In this document: piece by piece, positions 1 to 7,213 of the stretch
Layout of the letters: each line of letters opens with the position of its first letter
How positions within the stretch are numbered: position 1 is the stretch's first letter
Assembly (NCBI GenBank): GCA_023623185.1
Contig: JAMNXV010000195.1
Coordinates: 1-38,301 of the forward strand
Length of the DNA stretch: 38,301 bases
Source: Bacillota bacterium
Lineage (GTDB): Bacteria; Bacillota; Sulfobacillia; Symbiobacteriales; Symbiobacteriaceae
Reading direction: 5' to 3'
Notes under the pieces: model-generated
What the model was told of the DNA's origin: nothing
Seen by the model: only the letters and a program-made list of their open reading frames with translations
The model's database searches: none
Position numbers and translations under genes: made by a program

Positions 1-130
1 GCGGGTCTGGTGACCAGGTAAAAAACGAGAACGGTAGTCAGCGTCCGTTCAAGAACCAGATTTATACAGAACACTTTTGGAAGTGAGACGTACCCACTTT
101 GGCTTGACAGGCCCTCTGTGATCTGTCGGG

Positions 131-160
131 TTGACATCCTCTTTGCCGCGATGGTACGCT
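131..160 (+). promoter_or_regulatory. Candidate sigma-A promoter of the thiamine salvage operon
   Basis: TTGACA at 131-136 is a perfect -35 box. It is followed after 18 bases by TACGCT at 155-160, a weak -10 box. Transcription would begin near 167, just ahead of the first helix of the TPP aptamer at 187, which is the position expected for a riboswitch leader. A second TTGACA at 104-109 has no -10 box at usable distance. Bases 1-130 otherwise show only two small inverted repeats (7-17 and 29-50) and no gene. Confidence 0.5.
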
Positions 161-186
161 GTCCGCGAAGTTACATATTGGGCTCG

Positions 187-279
187 GTCCACTAGGGGAG
201 CCTTTTGGCTGAGATCAGGTCATTTGGGACCTGGACCCTTAGCACCTGAACTGGGTAATGCCAGCGGAGGGAAGTGGAC
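187..279 (+). promoter_or_regulatory. TPP riboswitch (THI box)
   Basis: The leader carries the conserved TPP aptamer cores: GGCTGAGA at 208-215, then ACCCTTAGCACCTGAAC and the ATGCCAGCGGAGGGAA block ending at 273. Helix P1 can be drawn exactly: GTCCACT (187-193) pairs with AGTGGAC (273-279). In this family the aptamer binds thiamine pyrophosphate and turns off thiamine genes. Here it precedes thiD, thiM-thiE and thiW, which fits. The 3' strand of P1 can pair instead with the downstream terminator, giving a transcription-attenuation switch. Confidence 0.96.
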
Positions 280-302
280 GGCCGGCCGTTCTGAGCCTGT
301 GC

Positions 303-340
303 GGCCGCCTCCACTTCTTCGTGGAGGCGGCCTTTCGAGT
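303..340 (+). terminator. Riboswitch-controlled intrinsic terminator
   Basis: A perfect 12-bp stem, GGCCGCCTCCAC (303-314) with GTGGAGGCGGCC (321-332) around TTCTTC, is followed by TTTCGAGTTT. It lies between the TPP aptamer and thiD, so it is the expression platform. Bases 274-287 can pair with all 12 bases of the left arm, with two single-base bulges (c279 and c283). That pairing excludes both helix P1 and the terminator and would act as antiterminator when TPP is absent. Confidence 0.88.
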
Positions 341-376
341 TTCGTGAAGACTGCGCACAGAAAGGTGTGATCCATC

Positions 377-1210
377 GTGACCCAACCCCGCGCCCTGACC
401 ATCGCCGGCTCCGACTCGGGCGGCGGCGCCGGCATCCAGGCTGACCTGAAGACCTTCACCGTCCTCCAGACGTATGGCACCTCCGTGATCACCTGTGTCA
501 CCGCGCAGAACACCCTGGGGGTGACCGGGGTCTATCCGCTCACCCCCGAGCAGGTCGGGGCCCAGCTGGACGCCGTGCTCTCCGACATCGGCACCGACGC
601 GGCCAAGACCGGCATGCTGTACGACGCCGCCATCATCGCCGCGGTGGCCGACCGGGTGAAGCGGTACGGCGTCAGCAATCTGGTCGTCGACCCGGTGATG
701 ATCGCCAAGAGCGGACATGCCCTGCTGCTGCCCGAGGCGCAGGCCGCCGTGCGGGAGCTGCTGCTGCCCCTGGCGCGGGTGGTGACGCCCAACCTGCCCG
801 AGGCCGAGGCCCTGACCGGCATGGCCATCCGCACCCGCGCCGACATGGAGGCCGCCGGGCGCCGCCTCCTGCAGATGGGGGCGCGGGCGGCCGTGGTGAA
901 GGGCGGCCACCTGGGCGGCGAGCCGGCCGCCGACCTGCTCATCGCCGCCGACGGCAGCGAGCAGTGGCTGGAAGAGGAGCGGGTGGAGAGCCGGCACACC
1001 CACGGGACGGGCTGCACCTTCAGCGCCGCCATCGCCGCCGGGCTGGCCCGGGGCCTGGATCTGCCGGAGGCCGTCCGCCTGGCCAAGGCGTTCATCACCC
1101 TTGCGATTCGGAAGGCGCCGGGGATCGGTGCTGGCCACGGGCCCACCAACCACCTGGCCTGGCTGGAGGAAGGGCGCGGGCTGCCGGGAGAAGGGGAGGA
1201 GAGGCGATGA
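377..1210 (+). CDS. thiD: Hydroxymethylpyrimidine/phosphomethylpyrimidine kinase ThiD
   Basis: The 277-residue protein has the ThiD pattern throughout: N-terminal [18 protein letters not shown] for substrate binding, a TAQNT segment, [28 protein letters not shown], and the C-terminal [18 protein letters not shown] nucleotide/anion-hole motif of the ribokinase fold. It phosphorylates HMP and then HMP-P to give the pyrimidine half of thiamine in the cytoplasm. The start is GTG at 377, with AAAGGTG 8 bases upstream; length is normal for the family. It is the first gene behind the TPP riboswitch and overlaps the next gene by 4 bases (ATGA), so translation is probably coupled. The function is well supported. 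Confidence 0.95.
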   Translation: MTQPRALTIAGSDSGGGAGIQADLKTFTVLQTYGTSVITCVTAQNTLGVTGVYPLTPEQVGAQLDAVLSDIGTDAAKTGMLYDAAIIAAVADRVKRYGVSNLVVDPVMIAKSGHALLLPEAQAAVRELLLPLARVVTPNLPEAEALTGMAIRTRADMEAAGRRLLQMGARAAVVKGGHLGGEPAADLLIAADGSEQWLEEERVESRHTHGTGCTFSAAIAAGLARGLDLPEAVRLAKAFITLAIRKAPGIGAGHGPTNHLAWLEEGRGLPGEGEERR

Positions 1211-2661
1211 AGGCGCTGCCGGAGATGGTCCGGAATCGGCGCCCCCTGGTCCACGCGATGACCAACTACGTGACCATGGACTGGGTGGCCCGGGGGCTCC
1301 TGTCCGCCGGCGCCCGGCCGGTGATGGCCCGGGACGGGGCGGAGGCCCATCTGGTCGCCGCGGCGGCCGACGCCCTCGTGCTCAACCTGGGCACCTGGAG
1401 CCCCGGGCTGCAGCAGGCGATGCTGGAGGCCGGGCAGGTGGCCTCCCGGCGCGGGATTCCCGTGGTCCTGGATCCGGTGGGCGCAGGGGGGATCGAAACC
1501 CGGACCCGCGCGGCTCTGGAGCTGCTGGAGCGGGTGAAGGTGACGGCCATCCGGGGCAACGCCGGGGAGATCATGGCGCTGGCGGGCGAGCAGGGGCTGG
1601 TGCGCGGGGTCGACGGTGCGCAGGAGGCGCTCGGCCTGCGGCTGGAGCGGGCGGCCCGGGCGGTGGCCCGGCGCTCCGGCTGCGTTGTGGCCGTCACGGG
1701 GGCGGTGGATCTGGTGACCGACGGGCGGCGCACCCTCACGGTTTGTGCGGGTCACCCGCTCATGGCGCAGATCCCCGGGGCCGGCTGCCTGGCGACCGCC
1801 CTGGTCGCGGCATCCCTGGCCGCATCCCCGGCCGCACAGGGCGACGCCGCTGCTACCGCACAGGGCGATGTCGCCCCGGCCGTGGACGTGGTGGCGGAGG
1901 CGCTCCTCTGGGCCGGGTGGGCCGGCGAGCAGGCAGCGTCGGACGCGCCGGGGCCCGGCAGTTTCGCCCTCGCCTATCTTGACCGTCTGGGCCGGGCCGG
2001 TTCCCTGCCGGCAGGGCGGATCGCACCGCCCCTCTCCGAACTGCTCAGCCTGTACGTGCTGGTCAGCGGCGCCACGCCCCCGGAGGTGGTGGAGGCGGTC
2101 CTGGAGGCGGGCTGCCGGATGATCCAGTTCCGGGAGAAGCATCTCCCGCTGCCCGCCCAGGTGGAGGCGGCGGGCCGGGTGCGGGAGGCGTGCCGGCGGC
2201 ACGCTGCGCTCCTGCTAATCAACGACCGGGTCGACTTGGCGCTGGCGGTCGGGGCCGATGGGGTGCACCTGGGTCAGGACGACCTTCCGGTCGCGGCCGC
2301 CCGGCGGATTCTGGGGCCGGCCGCGATCATCGGGGCGACCTGCGAAACCGCGGAGGAGGCCCGGATCGCCCAGGCGGCCGGTGCGGACTACATCGGCGCC
2401 GGCCCTGTTTACGCGACCCCGTCCAAGGCGGATGCCGGGGAGCCCTACGGCCCTGCGGTGGTCAGGCGGGTGAGCGGGGCGACCCATCTGCCGGTGGTCG
2501 GCATCGGCGGCATCGGCATCGGCGGTGCGGCGCCAGTGATTGAGGCAGGCGGCGTCGGGGTGGCGGTGATCTCCTCCGTGGTAGGGGCGCCGGACCCCGT
2601 GGCGGCCGCCAGGGCCATTCTCGACGAGGTGGAAGGCGCAAAGCGGGGGGTGTTGGCATGA
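1207..2661 (+). CDS. thiM/thiE: Fused hydroxyethylthiazole kinase / thiamine-phosphate synthase (ThiM-ThiE)
   Basis: One 484-residue frame carries two enzymes. Residues about 1-265 are Thi[29 protein letters not shown] and GAGCLATAL, with the conserved cysteine at residue 194. Residues about 278-475 are Thi[52 protein letters not shown] and VVGIGGIG. ThiM phosphorylates salvaged thiazole alcohol and ThiE joins it to HMP-PP, so the fusion carries out consecutive steps. A short Ala-rich insert with two AQGD repeats (around residues 211-222) lies near the end of the ThiM part. The start ATG at 1207 overlaps the thiD stop. Yeast Thi6 has the same two activities in the opposite order. No frame break separates the halves. 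Confidence 0.95.
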   Translation: MKALPEMVRNRRPLVHAMTNYVTMDWVARGLLSAGARPVMARDGAEAHLVAAAADALVLNLGTWSPGLQQAMLEAGQVASRRGIPVVLDPVGAGGIETRTRAALELLERVKVTAIRGNAGEIMALAGEQGLVRGVDGAQEALGLRLERAARAVARRSGCVVAVTGAVDLVTDGRRTLTVCAGHPLMAQIPGAGCLATALVAASLAASPAAQGDAAATAQGDVAPAVDVVAEALLWAGWAGEQAASDAPGPGSFALAYLDRLGRAGSLPAGRIAPPLSELLSLYVLVSGATPPEVVEAVLEAGCRMIQFREKHLPLPAQVEAAGRVREACRRHAALLLINDRVDLALAVGADGVHLGQDDLPVAAARRILGPAAIIGATCETAEEARIAQAAGADYIGAGPVYATPSKADAGEPYGPAVVRRVSGATHLPVVGIGGIGIGGAAPVIEAGGVGVAVISSVVGAPDPVAAARAILDEVEGAKRGVLA

Positions 2662-3185
2662 ACCGAGTCGAACTGCTGACCCGGATGGCGATCCTGGTGG
2701 CGCTGGGCGTCATCTCGTCCTACTTCTCGGCGATTCCGCTGTTCGGGGCGAAGCTGTTTCCCGCGCAGCACGCGATGAACGTCGTTGCGGGGGCCATGCT
2801 GGGCCCGGTCTATGGCGGGATCGTCGGACTCGCCATCGCCCTGATCCGCATCATGCTGGGCAGCGGCACGCTGCTCGCGATTCCGGGCACGCTCTTCGGC
2901 GTGGTGCTGGCGGGCCTTCTCTACCAGCGCACCGGTTCCCGGCTGGCGGCCATGGTGGGCGAGGTGATCGGCACCGGCGTGATCGGGGCCGTGGCGGCCT
3001 ATCCGGTGGCGGCGCTGCTGCTGGGCAACGCCAAGGCGGCTGCGGGCGGGATCGGCTTCTTCATCCCCGGCTTCGCGGCCAGCAGCGCAGCAGGCGCCCT
3101 GATCGGGGGGCAGGCGCTGGCCTTGCTGCAGCGGTTCCGCCTGATGACGGCGGGCCGCCAGGTTGACGGCGGGCCGTCCGGTTAA
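2658..3185 (+). CDS. thiW: Thiazole-precursor ECF transporter S component ThiW
   Basis: The 175-residue hydrophobic protein has about five to six membrane segments and the ThiW signature region: an N-terminal MAILVALGVISSYFSAIP helix, then KLFPAQHAMNVVAGAMLGP and the RIMLGSGTLLAIPGTLFG loop. ThiW is the substrate-binding S component of an energy-coupling-factor importer and is predicted to take up hydroxyethylthiazole. Its ATG overlaps the thiM-thiE stop (ATGA). No EcfA or EcfT gene is nearby, so it presumably uses a shared energizing module encoded elsewhere. Together with ThiD and ThiM-ThiE it makes the operon a salvage route, since thiC, thiG and thiF are absent here. The substrate is inferred from family and context. 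Confidence 0.88.
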   Translation: MNRVELLTRMAILVALGVISSYFSAIPLFGAKLFPAQHAMNVVAGAMLGPVYGGIVGLAIALIRIMLGSGTLLAIPGTLFGVVLAGLLYQRTGSRLAAMVGEVIGTGVIGAVAAYPVAALLLGNAKAAAGGIGFFIPGFAASSAAGALIGGQALALLQRFRLMTAGRQVDGGPSG

Positions 3186-3240
3186 CGGATGCCGGGGCTG
3201 CCACAGTGGGGCCCGCCCCGCAGGGGGCCTTGTCCTGCCT

Positions 3241-3312
3241 GGTGGGATGCTCTGCCGGTGTTCAACCTACGGCGGCGGATGTATGCGCGCCGTCTGGTGC
3301 CCGACTCCCACC
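3241..3312. other. Potential structured element in the 317-base thiW-hemH gap
   Basis: GGTGGGA (3241-3247) pairs perfectly with TCCCACC (3306-3312). Inside, ACGGCG (3269-3274) pairs with CGCCGT (3288-3293). A tight GCCCC/GGGGC hairpin at 3215-3228, with few T bases after it, may terminate thiW transcription. The rest of the gap (3313-3502) contains an AT-richer stretch and a lone TATACT at 3385-3390 without a convincing -35 box. No gene is seen here. Whether the element is a leader RNA for hemH or simply an inverted repeat cannot be decided from one sequence. Confidence 0.35.
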
Positions 3313-3502
3313 TGAACTCTAGGGACAAATAATAGACGCATAATTTAGGAACGTTGACCCATAGGACTGCACGCTCGGGCCGCCTATACTCAGAGTGGAA
3401 TCACAGGCCCCACCGTTGGCGCGCATTCGCAACCTCCAGCAGGGGCGCACGCTGTACGTCACTAAATATCAACAGGTATGTTTTTTATGGAGGCGCTGCA
3501 CA

Positions 3503-4462
3503 ATGGAGAAAACGGCGGTCTTGCTCGTCAATCTGGGAACGCCCGCCGCCCCAGAGCCCGCGGCCGTGCGGTCCTACCTGGCCGAGTTCCTGGGCGACTG
3601 GTGGGTCATCGACAAGCCCCGGTGGCAGTGGCTGCCCATCCTGCACGGAATCGTGCTGCGCACCCGGCCGCCGAAAGTGGCCAGGCTCTACCGGGAGATC
3701 TGGTTGGACGAGGGCTCTCCGCTGATGCACTACTCGCGCCTGCAGCAGGCCGCGCTCCAGGAACGGCTGGACGCTGAGGGCATTCGGGTCGCCCTGGGCA
3801 TGACCTACGGCGAGCCCTCCGTGAAGTCGGCCCTGGACGAACTGCGCAAGTGGGGCGTTCGCCGCCTGCTGGTCCTGCCGCTCTTCCCGCAGTACTCCTC
3901 GACCACGACGGCGCCGATCTGGAGCAAGGTGCAGCAGGCGCTGGCCGACTGGCGCGACATGCCCGAGCAGATCTTCATCCGTGACTTCCCGACCCATCCC
4001 AAGTACGTGGGGTTGCTCGCGGAACGGATCAGCGTCTACATCGCGGAGAACGGCGCCCCCGACGCTCTGGTCCTCTCCTACCACGGCATCCCGGTGTCGT
4101 ATGCTGAGGCCGGCGACGATTACCCGGCCCAGTGCGAGCGCACCACCGACGCCGTGAGGGCGCGCTTCCCCGATCTGAAGGTCGTGCTGGGCTATCAGTC
4201 CAAGTTCGGGAACGACCCCTGGCTGGAGCCGGCCACCGACGACGTGCTCAAAGAGCTGGCCCGCACGGGTCACAAGCACGTGGCGATCATGGCTCCCGGT
4301 TTCGTCGCGGATTGTATTGAAACGCTGCACGAACTGGAAATCGAGTACGCCGAGGAGTTCGCCGCGGCCGGCGGCGAGCGGTTCGGCTACCTCCCCGCGG
4401 CCAACGATCACCCGCTGTTCATCGACTGCCTGGAAGATCTGGTGCGGCAGTACCTGCCGTAG
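3503..4462 (+). CDS. hemH: Ferrochelatase HemH
   Basis: The 319-residue protein starts with AVLLVNLGTP, the ferrochelatase N terminus, and contains SYHGIPVSY with the metal-inserting histidine, GYQSKFGNDPWL, and PGFVADCIETLHELEIE with the conserved acidic residues. It inserts ferrous iron into a porphyrin at the end of heme synthesis (or coproporphyrin III in the coproporphyrin-dependent route common in Gram-positives). ATG at 3503 was chosen because GGAGG at 3489-3493 lies 9 bases upstream and the family N terminus begins there; the frame is open further upstream but that extension has no homologous look. No other heme gene is in the window. The next gene, 160 bases downstream, is on the same strand. 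Confidence 0.95.
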   Translation: MEKTAVLLVNLGTPAAPEPAAVRSYLAEFLGDWWVIDKPRWQWLPILHGIVLRTRPPKVARLYREIWLDEGSPLMHYSRLQQAALQERLDAEGIRVALGMTYGEPSVKSALDELRKWGVRRLLVLPLFPQYSSTTTAPIWSKVQQALADWRDMPEQIFIRDFPTHPKYVGLLAERISVYIAENGAPDALVLSYHGIPVSYAEAGDDYPAQCERTTDAVRARFPDLKVVLGYQSKFGNDPWLEPATDDVLKELARTGHKHVAIMAPGFVADCIETLHELEIEYAEEFAAAGGERFGYLPAANDHPLFIDCLEDLVRQYLP

Positions 4463-4553
4463 CGCGCCCTGCCGAGTCCGCCGCATGACGGCCACCCTGA
4501 GCCGGCACACTATGGCAGGCGCGCCTCCGCCGGCCATTACGGGGCGCGCAGCG

Positions 4554-4604
4554 CGTACGTCGAAAGGGTACGGCGACCGGCCCGGACGAGGCGCTGTCCG
4601 GGCC
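4554..4604 (+). promoter_or_regulatory. Two adjacent hairpins in the leader of the selenoprotein gene
   Basis: CGTAC (4554-4558) pairs with GTACG (4568-4572). A perfect 9-bp stem, GGCCCGGAC (4579-4587) with GTCCGGGCC (4596-4604), closes an 8-base loop. The second hairpin ends two bases before the ribosome-binding site (AGGGGAGGAG, 4607-4616). It may influence initiation or mark a processing or pausing site. It lacks a T run, so it is not an ordinary terminator. Function is unknown. Confidence 0.45.
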
Positions 4605-4622
4605 GCAGGGGAGGAGATGCGC

Positions 4623-5246
4623 ATGGCGATTCGGCTGACCATCTTTTCGGACTTCGTGTGACCCTTCTGCTACATCGGCGAGGGACTCGTCGAGAAGCTG
4701 AAGCAGGAGCCCGACCTGCAGCCAGAGGTTACCTGGATGCCCTTCCAGCTGAACCCGGCGATCCCGCCGGAGGGCATGTCGACGGCGGAGTACTTCGGGG
4801 GCCGCATGCCGCCGGGCCGCCTGGACATGATGCGCGCCGAACTGAGAGCGCGTGCGGAGACCCTGGGGCTGCCGATGGACCTGCCGGACTTCATCTGTAA
4901 CACCGGCCGGGCGCACCAGCTGGCGGAATACGCGCGCGCCGAGGGGCGGCTGGACCAGGTGATTCTGCCCCTGTTTCAGGCCTACTTCGTGGAGGGGCTG
5001 AACCTGCACGACGAGGCGGTGCTGGCCGAGGCCGCCGAGGCGGCCGGGCTCGACCGCGAGAAGGCCCTCAGTGCGGTGCGGACGGGGTCGTATGCGCAGC
5101 GGCTGGATGAGCACCTGGCCCTAGCCGGCCGGTACGGCGTGGGCAGCGTGCCGACCTTCATCGTCAATGACCGGTATAAGATCGTCGGGGCTCAGCCTTA
5201 CGAGCCCCTGCGCGACGCCCTCCGCCAGATCGCACAGGAGGGGTAG
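4623..5246 (+). CDS. DsbA/FrnE-family thiol oxidoreductase, probable selenoprotein with in-frame TGA
   Basis: Reading from ATG at 4623 gives MAIRLTIFSDFV, then TGA at 4659-4661, then PFCYIGEGLVEKL and an intact protein to the TAG at 5244. The family normally has SDFxCPxCYxG here, so the TGA sits exactly on the first cysteine of the CxxC active site and would encode selenocysteine 13, with Cys16 as partner. Downstream come the helical insert and the cis-proline strand GVGSVPTFIVNDRY followed by GAQPYE, as in FrnE-like DsbA proteins. Total length is 207 residues, normal for the family. The ribosome-binding site AGGGGAGGAG (4607-4616) precedes this ATG with proper spacing, whereas the ATG at 4737 after the stop has none and would remove the active site. 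A SECIS-like hairpin follows the TGA. No signal peptide is seen, so it is probably cytoplasmic. The alternative, a nonsense mutation, is less likely because the rest is intact. Confidence 0.9.
4664..4697 (+). promoter_or_regulatory. Bacterial SECIS-like stem-loop after the TGA codon
   Basis: Bases 4675-4682 (TCGGCGAG) pair with 4686-4693 (CTCGTCGA) in an 8-bp helix containing one G-U pair and closing a GGA triloop at 4683-4685. A lower helix forms between CTTC (4664-4667) and GAAG (4694-4697), separated by a one-sided bulge. The apical loop begins 21 bases after the TGA and starts with G. Bacterial SECIS elements bind SelB, lie inside the coding region just after the UGA, and typically show a short upper stem with a guanine at the start of a small loop about 16-37 bases from the UGA. 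All of these are met. Confidence 0.85.
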
Positions 5247-5256
5247 ACGGAACACT

Positions 5257-5286
5257 GCGGGCAGCCTTCGGGCTGCCCGCTTTTTT
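5257..5286 (+). terminator. Intrinsic terminator after the selenoprotein gene
   Basis: GCGGGCAGCC (5257-5266) and GGCTGCCCGC (5271-5280) form a perfect 10-bp stem closed by a TTCG tetraloop and followed by TTTTTT (5281-5286). It lies 10 bases past the stop codon, giving the selenoprotein transcript a clean end and showing that the gene is treated as a functional unit. Confidence 0.95.
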
Positions 5287-5355
5287 CGACGCAGGGTTTG
5301 TCCCTTACCGGCACGAATTCTCTCCCTGTATGCCGATACTGGAAGGGGGAGTTTT

Positions 5356-6972
5356 GTGCACCTGAAGCGCTTGAATAGTTGGCTGCGACGCTGCCTGGCC
5401 GCCGGCCTGCTGGCGGTGATGACCATCGCTCCCGAGGTCGCGTGGGCGGCAGGAGCCGACCTGGTGCCCCTGCGGTTCCTGGCCGAGGAAGTGGGGGCGA
5501 CTGTGGAGTGGGACGGCGAGACCCGCATCGTCACCCTCGTGACGGAAGATGGCGTGACCGCCACGCTGCGGATCGGCGACACCGAGGCGCTGGTGGATGG
5601 AGAGGCCGTTCCCCTCGGCGCCGAGGCTGTGATCATCAACGACCGCACCATGGTGCCCCAGGCGTTCATGGATCTGGTGCTGGGCCTGCCGGTCGCCTGG
5701 GATTCTGATGCAAAGAAGGCGGTTGTTGACCCCTACATGCTGAAGGCGTTCCGTCTGGTAAACGCCCTGATGCACAACGACCTGGACGCCGTAAATGCGC
5801 AGCTCAGCCCGGCCCTCCGGGAGGCGATCCCGCAGGAGGCCTGGGTGCAGCTGGCCGTCTCCCTGGCGCCGCTGGGTGAACCCGGCCGCCCGCAGGTGCT
5901 GGGCGCCGGCGCCACCGCGGTGCACTACAACGTCGATATGCTCGTGCCCTTCACCAACGCACCGCAGAAGGTGATCATCCGCTTCGACGGCGAGGGCCTG
6001 GTGGATGACTTCCACATGAACACCTACATGCCGCTCGCGGTGGCAGGCCCCCCTGCGTACGCGGACCCGGCGGCCTTCACGGAGGAGGAGGTCGTGGTGG
6101 GCGAGGCCCCCTGGGCCCTGCCCGGTACGCTGACCCTGCCGGCCGGTGAGGGTCCCTTCCCCGCGGTGGTGCTGGTCCACGGCTCGGGCCCCAGCGACCG
6201 GGATGAGACGGCGTATGCGGTGAAGCCCTTCCGCGACCTGGCTCACGGCCTGGCCGCCGAGGGCATCGCCACGCTGCGGTTCGATAAGCGCACGTTCGTC
6301 CACTCCCAGAAGTTCGGCGTCAACCCTGCATTTACAGTGCAGGAGGAATCGGTGGAGGACGCGCTCGCCGCCGTGCGCCTGCTGGCGGCCGACCAGCGCA
6401 TTGCCGCCGACCAGATCTACGTGCTGGGCCACTCCCTGGGCGGCGTCGTCCTGCCGCGCATCTTCGATCAGGATGAGGACGGTCTGATTCGGGGCGGCAT
6501 CGCCATGGCGGCAGCCAACAGCATGCTCGATACCATCTGGGCGCAGAACCAAATCATGGTCGAGACCGGGCAACTGCCGCCCGAGCAGCTGGTGTTCATC
6601 GAGGCGCAGCTGGAGATCCTGCGCGATCCCGACTTCGACCCGGACAATCCGCCCGTGGGCTATCTGTTGGGCACGCCGCACTACTGGCACGACCTGGTGC
6701 CCAAGGCGTCGGAGCTGTTGAAGGAGCAGGAGCAGCCGGTGCTCTTCCTGCACGGGGCCCGGGATTTCCAGGTGCCGGTGTCCGAGTACGAGAGCTTCCA
6801 GGCCGACCTCTCCGGGAGGACGAACGTCACATTCCAGCTCTTCCCGAAGCTGAACCATGTGTTTTCCGAGGGTGAGGGTGAGATCAGCACCCTGGCGGAG
6901 TACATGGTTCCGGCCAACGTGCCTGAGTATGTGATCGACGCCATCGCAGACTGGATCAAGTCGATGCCGTAG
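5356..6972 (+). CDS. Secreted alpha/beta hydrolase with copper-amine-oxidase-N-like domain
   Basis: The 538-residue protein begins with a signal peptide (RRCLAAGLLAVMTIAPEVAWA). Residues about 32-125 match the copper amine oxidase N-terminal-like repeat (LVPLRFLAEEVGATVEWDG), used in Gram-positive secreted proteins as a surface module. Residues about 130-235 resemble a DUF3887-type domain. From about 250 to the end is a serine hydrolase: VVLVHGSGPSDRD oxyanion region, nucleophile Ser360 in GHSLGG, Asp470 in GARDFQVP and His501 in KLNHVF. The catalytic triad is complete, so it is probably an esterase or peptidase acting outside the cell; the substrate is unknown. GTG at 5356 was chosen because GGGGGA precedes it and the signal peptide begins there. 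It lies between two clear terminators and is therefore monocistronic. Confidence 0.85.
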   Translation: MHLKRLNSWLRRCLAAGLLAVMTIAPEVAWAAGADLVPLRFLAEEVGATVEWDGETRIVTLVTEDGVTATLRIGDTEALVDGEAVPLGAEAVIINDRTMVPQAFMDLVLGLPVAWDSDAKKAVVDPYMLKAFRLVNALMHNDLDAVNAQLSPALREAIPQEAWVQLAVSLAPLGEPGRPQVLGAGATAVHYNVDMLVPFTNAPQKVIIRFDGEGLVDDFHMNTYMPLAVAGPPAYADPAAFTEEEVVVGEAPWALPGTLTLPAGEGPFPAVVLVHGSGPSDRDETAYAVKPFRDLAHGLAAEGIATLRFDKRTFVHSQKFGVNPAFTVQEESVEDALAAVRLLAADQRIAADQIYVLGHSLGGVVLPRIFDQDEDGLIRGGIAMAAANSMLDTIWAQNQIMVETGQLPPEQLVFIEAQLEILRDPDFDPDNPPVGYLLGTPHYWHDLVPKASELLKEQEQPVLFLHGARDFQVPVSEYESFQADLSGRTNVTFQLFPKLNHVFSEGEGEISTLAEYMVPANVPEYVIDAIADWIKSMP

Positions 6973-7012
6973 CCGCGCCGGTCTGGGGTGGCTCCGGATC
7001 ATATGGACCTGT

Positions 7013-7048
7013 GGGACCAGGGCCGTCACCGCCCTGGTTCCCTGTTTT
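7013..7048 (+). terminator. Intrinsic terminator after the secreted hydrolase
   Basis: GGGACCAGGGC (7013-7023) pairs with GCCCTGGTTCC (7031-7041), including one G-U pair, around a 7-base loop, followed by CTGTTTTT. It separates the hydrolase from the next gene. The remaining bases to 7213 hold a GTTACAG direct repeat near 7171-7184 and no clear promoter. Confidence 0.85.
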
Positions 7049-7213
7049 TGGCGGGTCCGGCATTTGCGCCCGTGTGGCGCCCGCATGCAGCCCGGTACGG
7101 CCACTGGCAACCATTCCCCCCAGTTCCTGCAAGCTTCTGCGGAAACCGGTTCACTCCTGGCACCGTCAAAGGTTACAGGTTACAGAATACCCGTCCAGGA
7201 GGAAACCACCTAC

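Noticed and set aside
7-17. CTGGT-G-ACCAG palindrome near the window start followed by an A-rich run
   Set aside because: The loop is too tight for a hairpin and the A run is on the wrong side for a terminator on either strand; its context is cut by the window edge.
104-109. A first TTGACA as the -35 box of the thi operon
   Set aside because: No -10-like hexamer at 16-19 bases; the second TTGACA at 131 fits better.
3241-3312. A 72-base stretch closed by a 7-bp stem, as in a tRNA
   Set aside because: No T-arm with TTCRANNC at the right place, no D or anticodon arms and no CCA-like end; the TTCAA present is in the middle.
4659-4661. TGA as a nonsense mutation producing a pseudogene
   Set aside because: The rest of the frame, the ribosome-binding site and terminator are intact, the codon is exactly at the redox cysteine, and a SECIS-like hairpin follows.
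4737-5246. A shorter coding sequence starting at ATG 4737 for the DsbA-like protein
   Set aside because: It has no ribosome-binding site and would lack the thioredoxin-fold first strand and both active-site residues.
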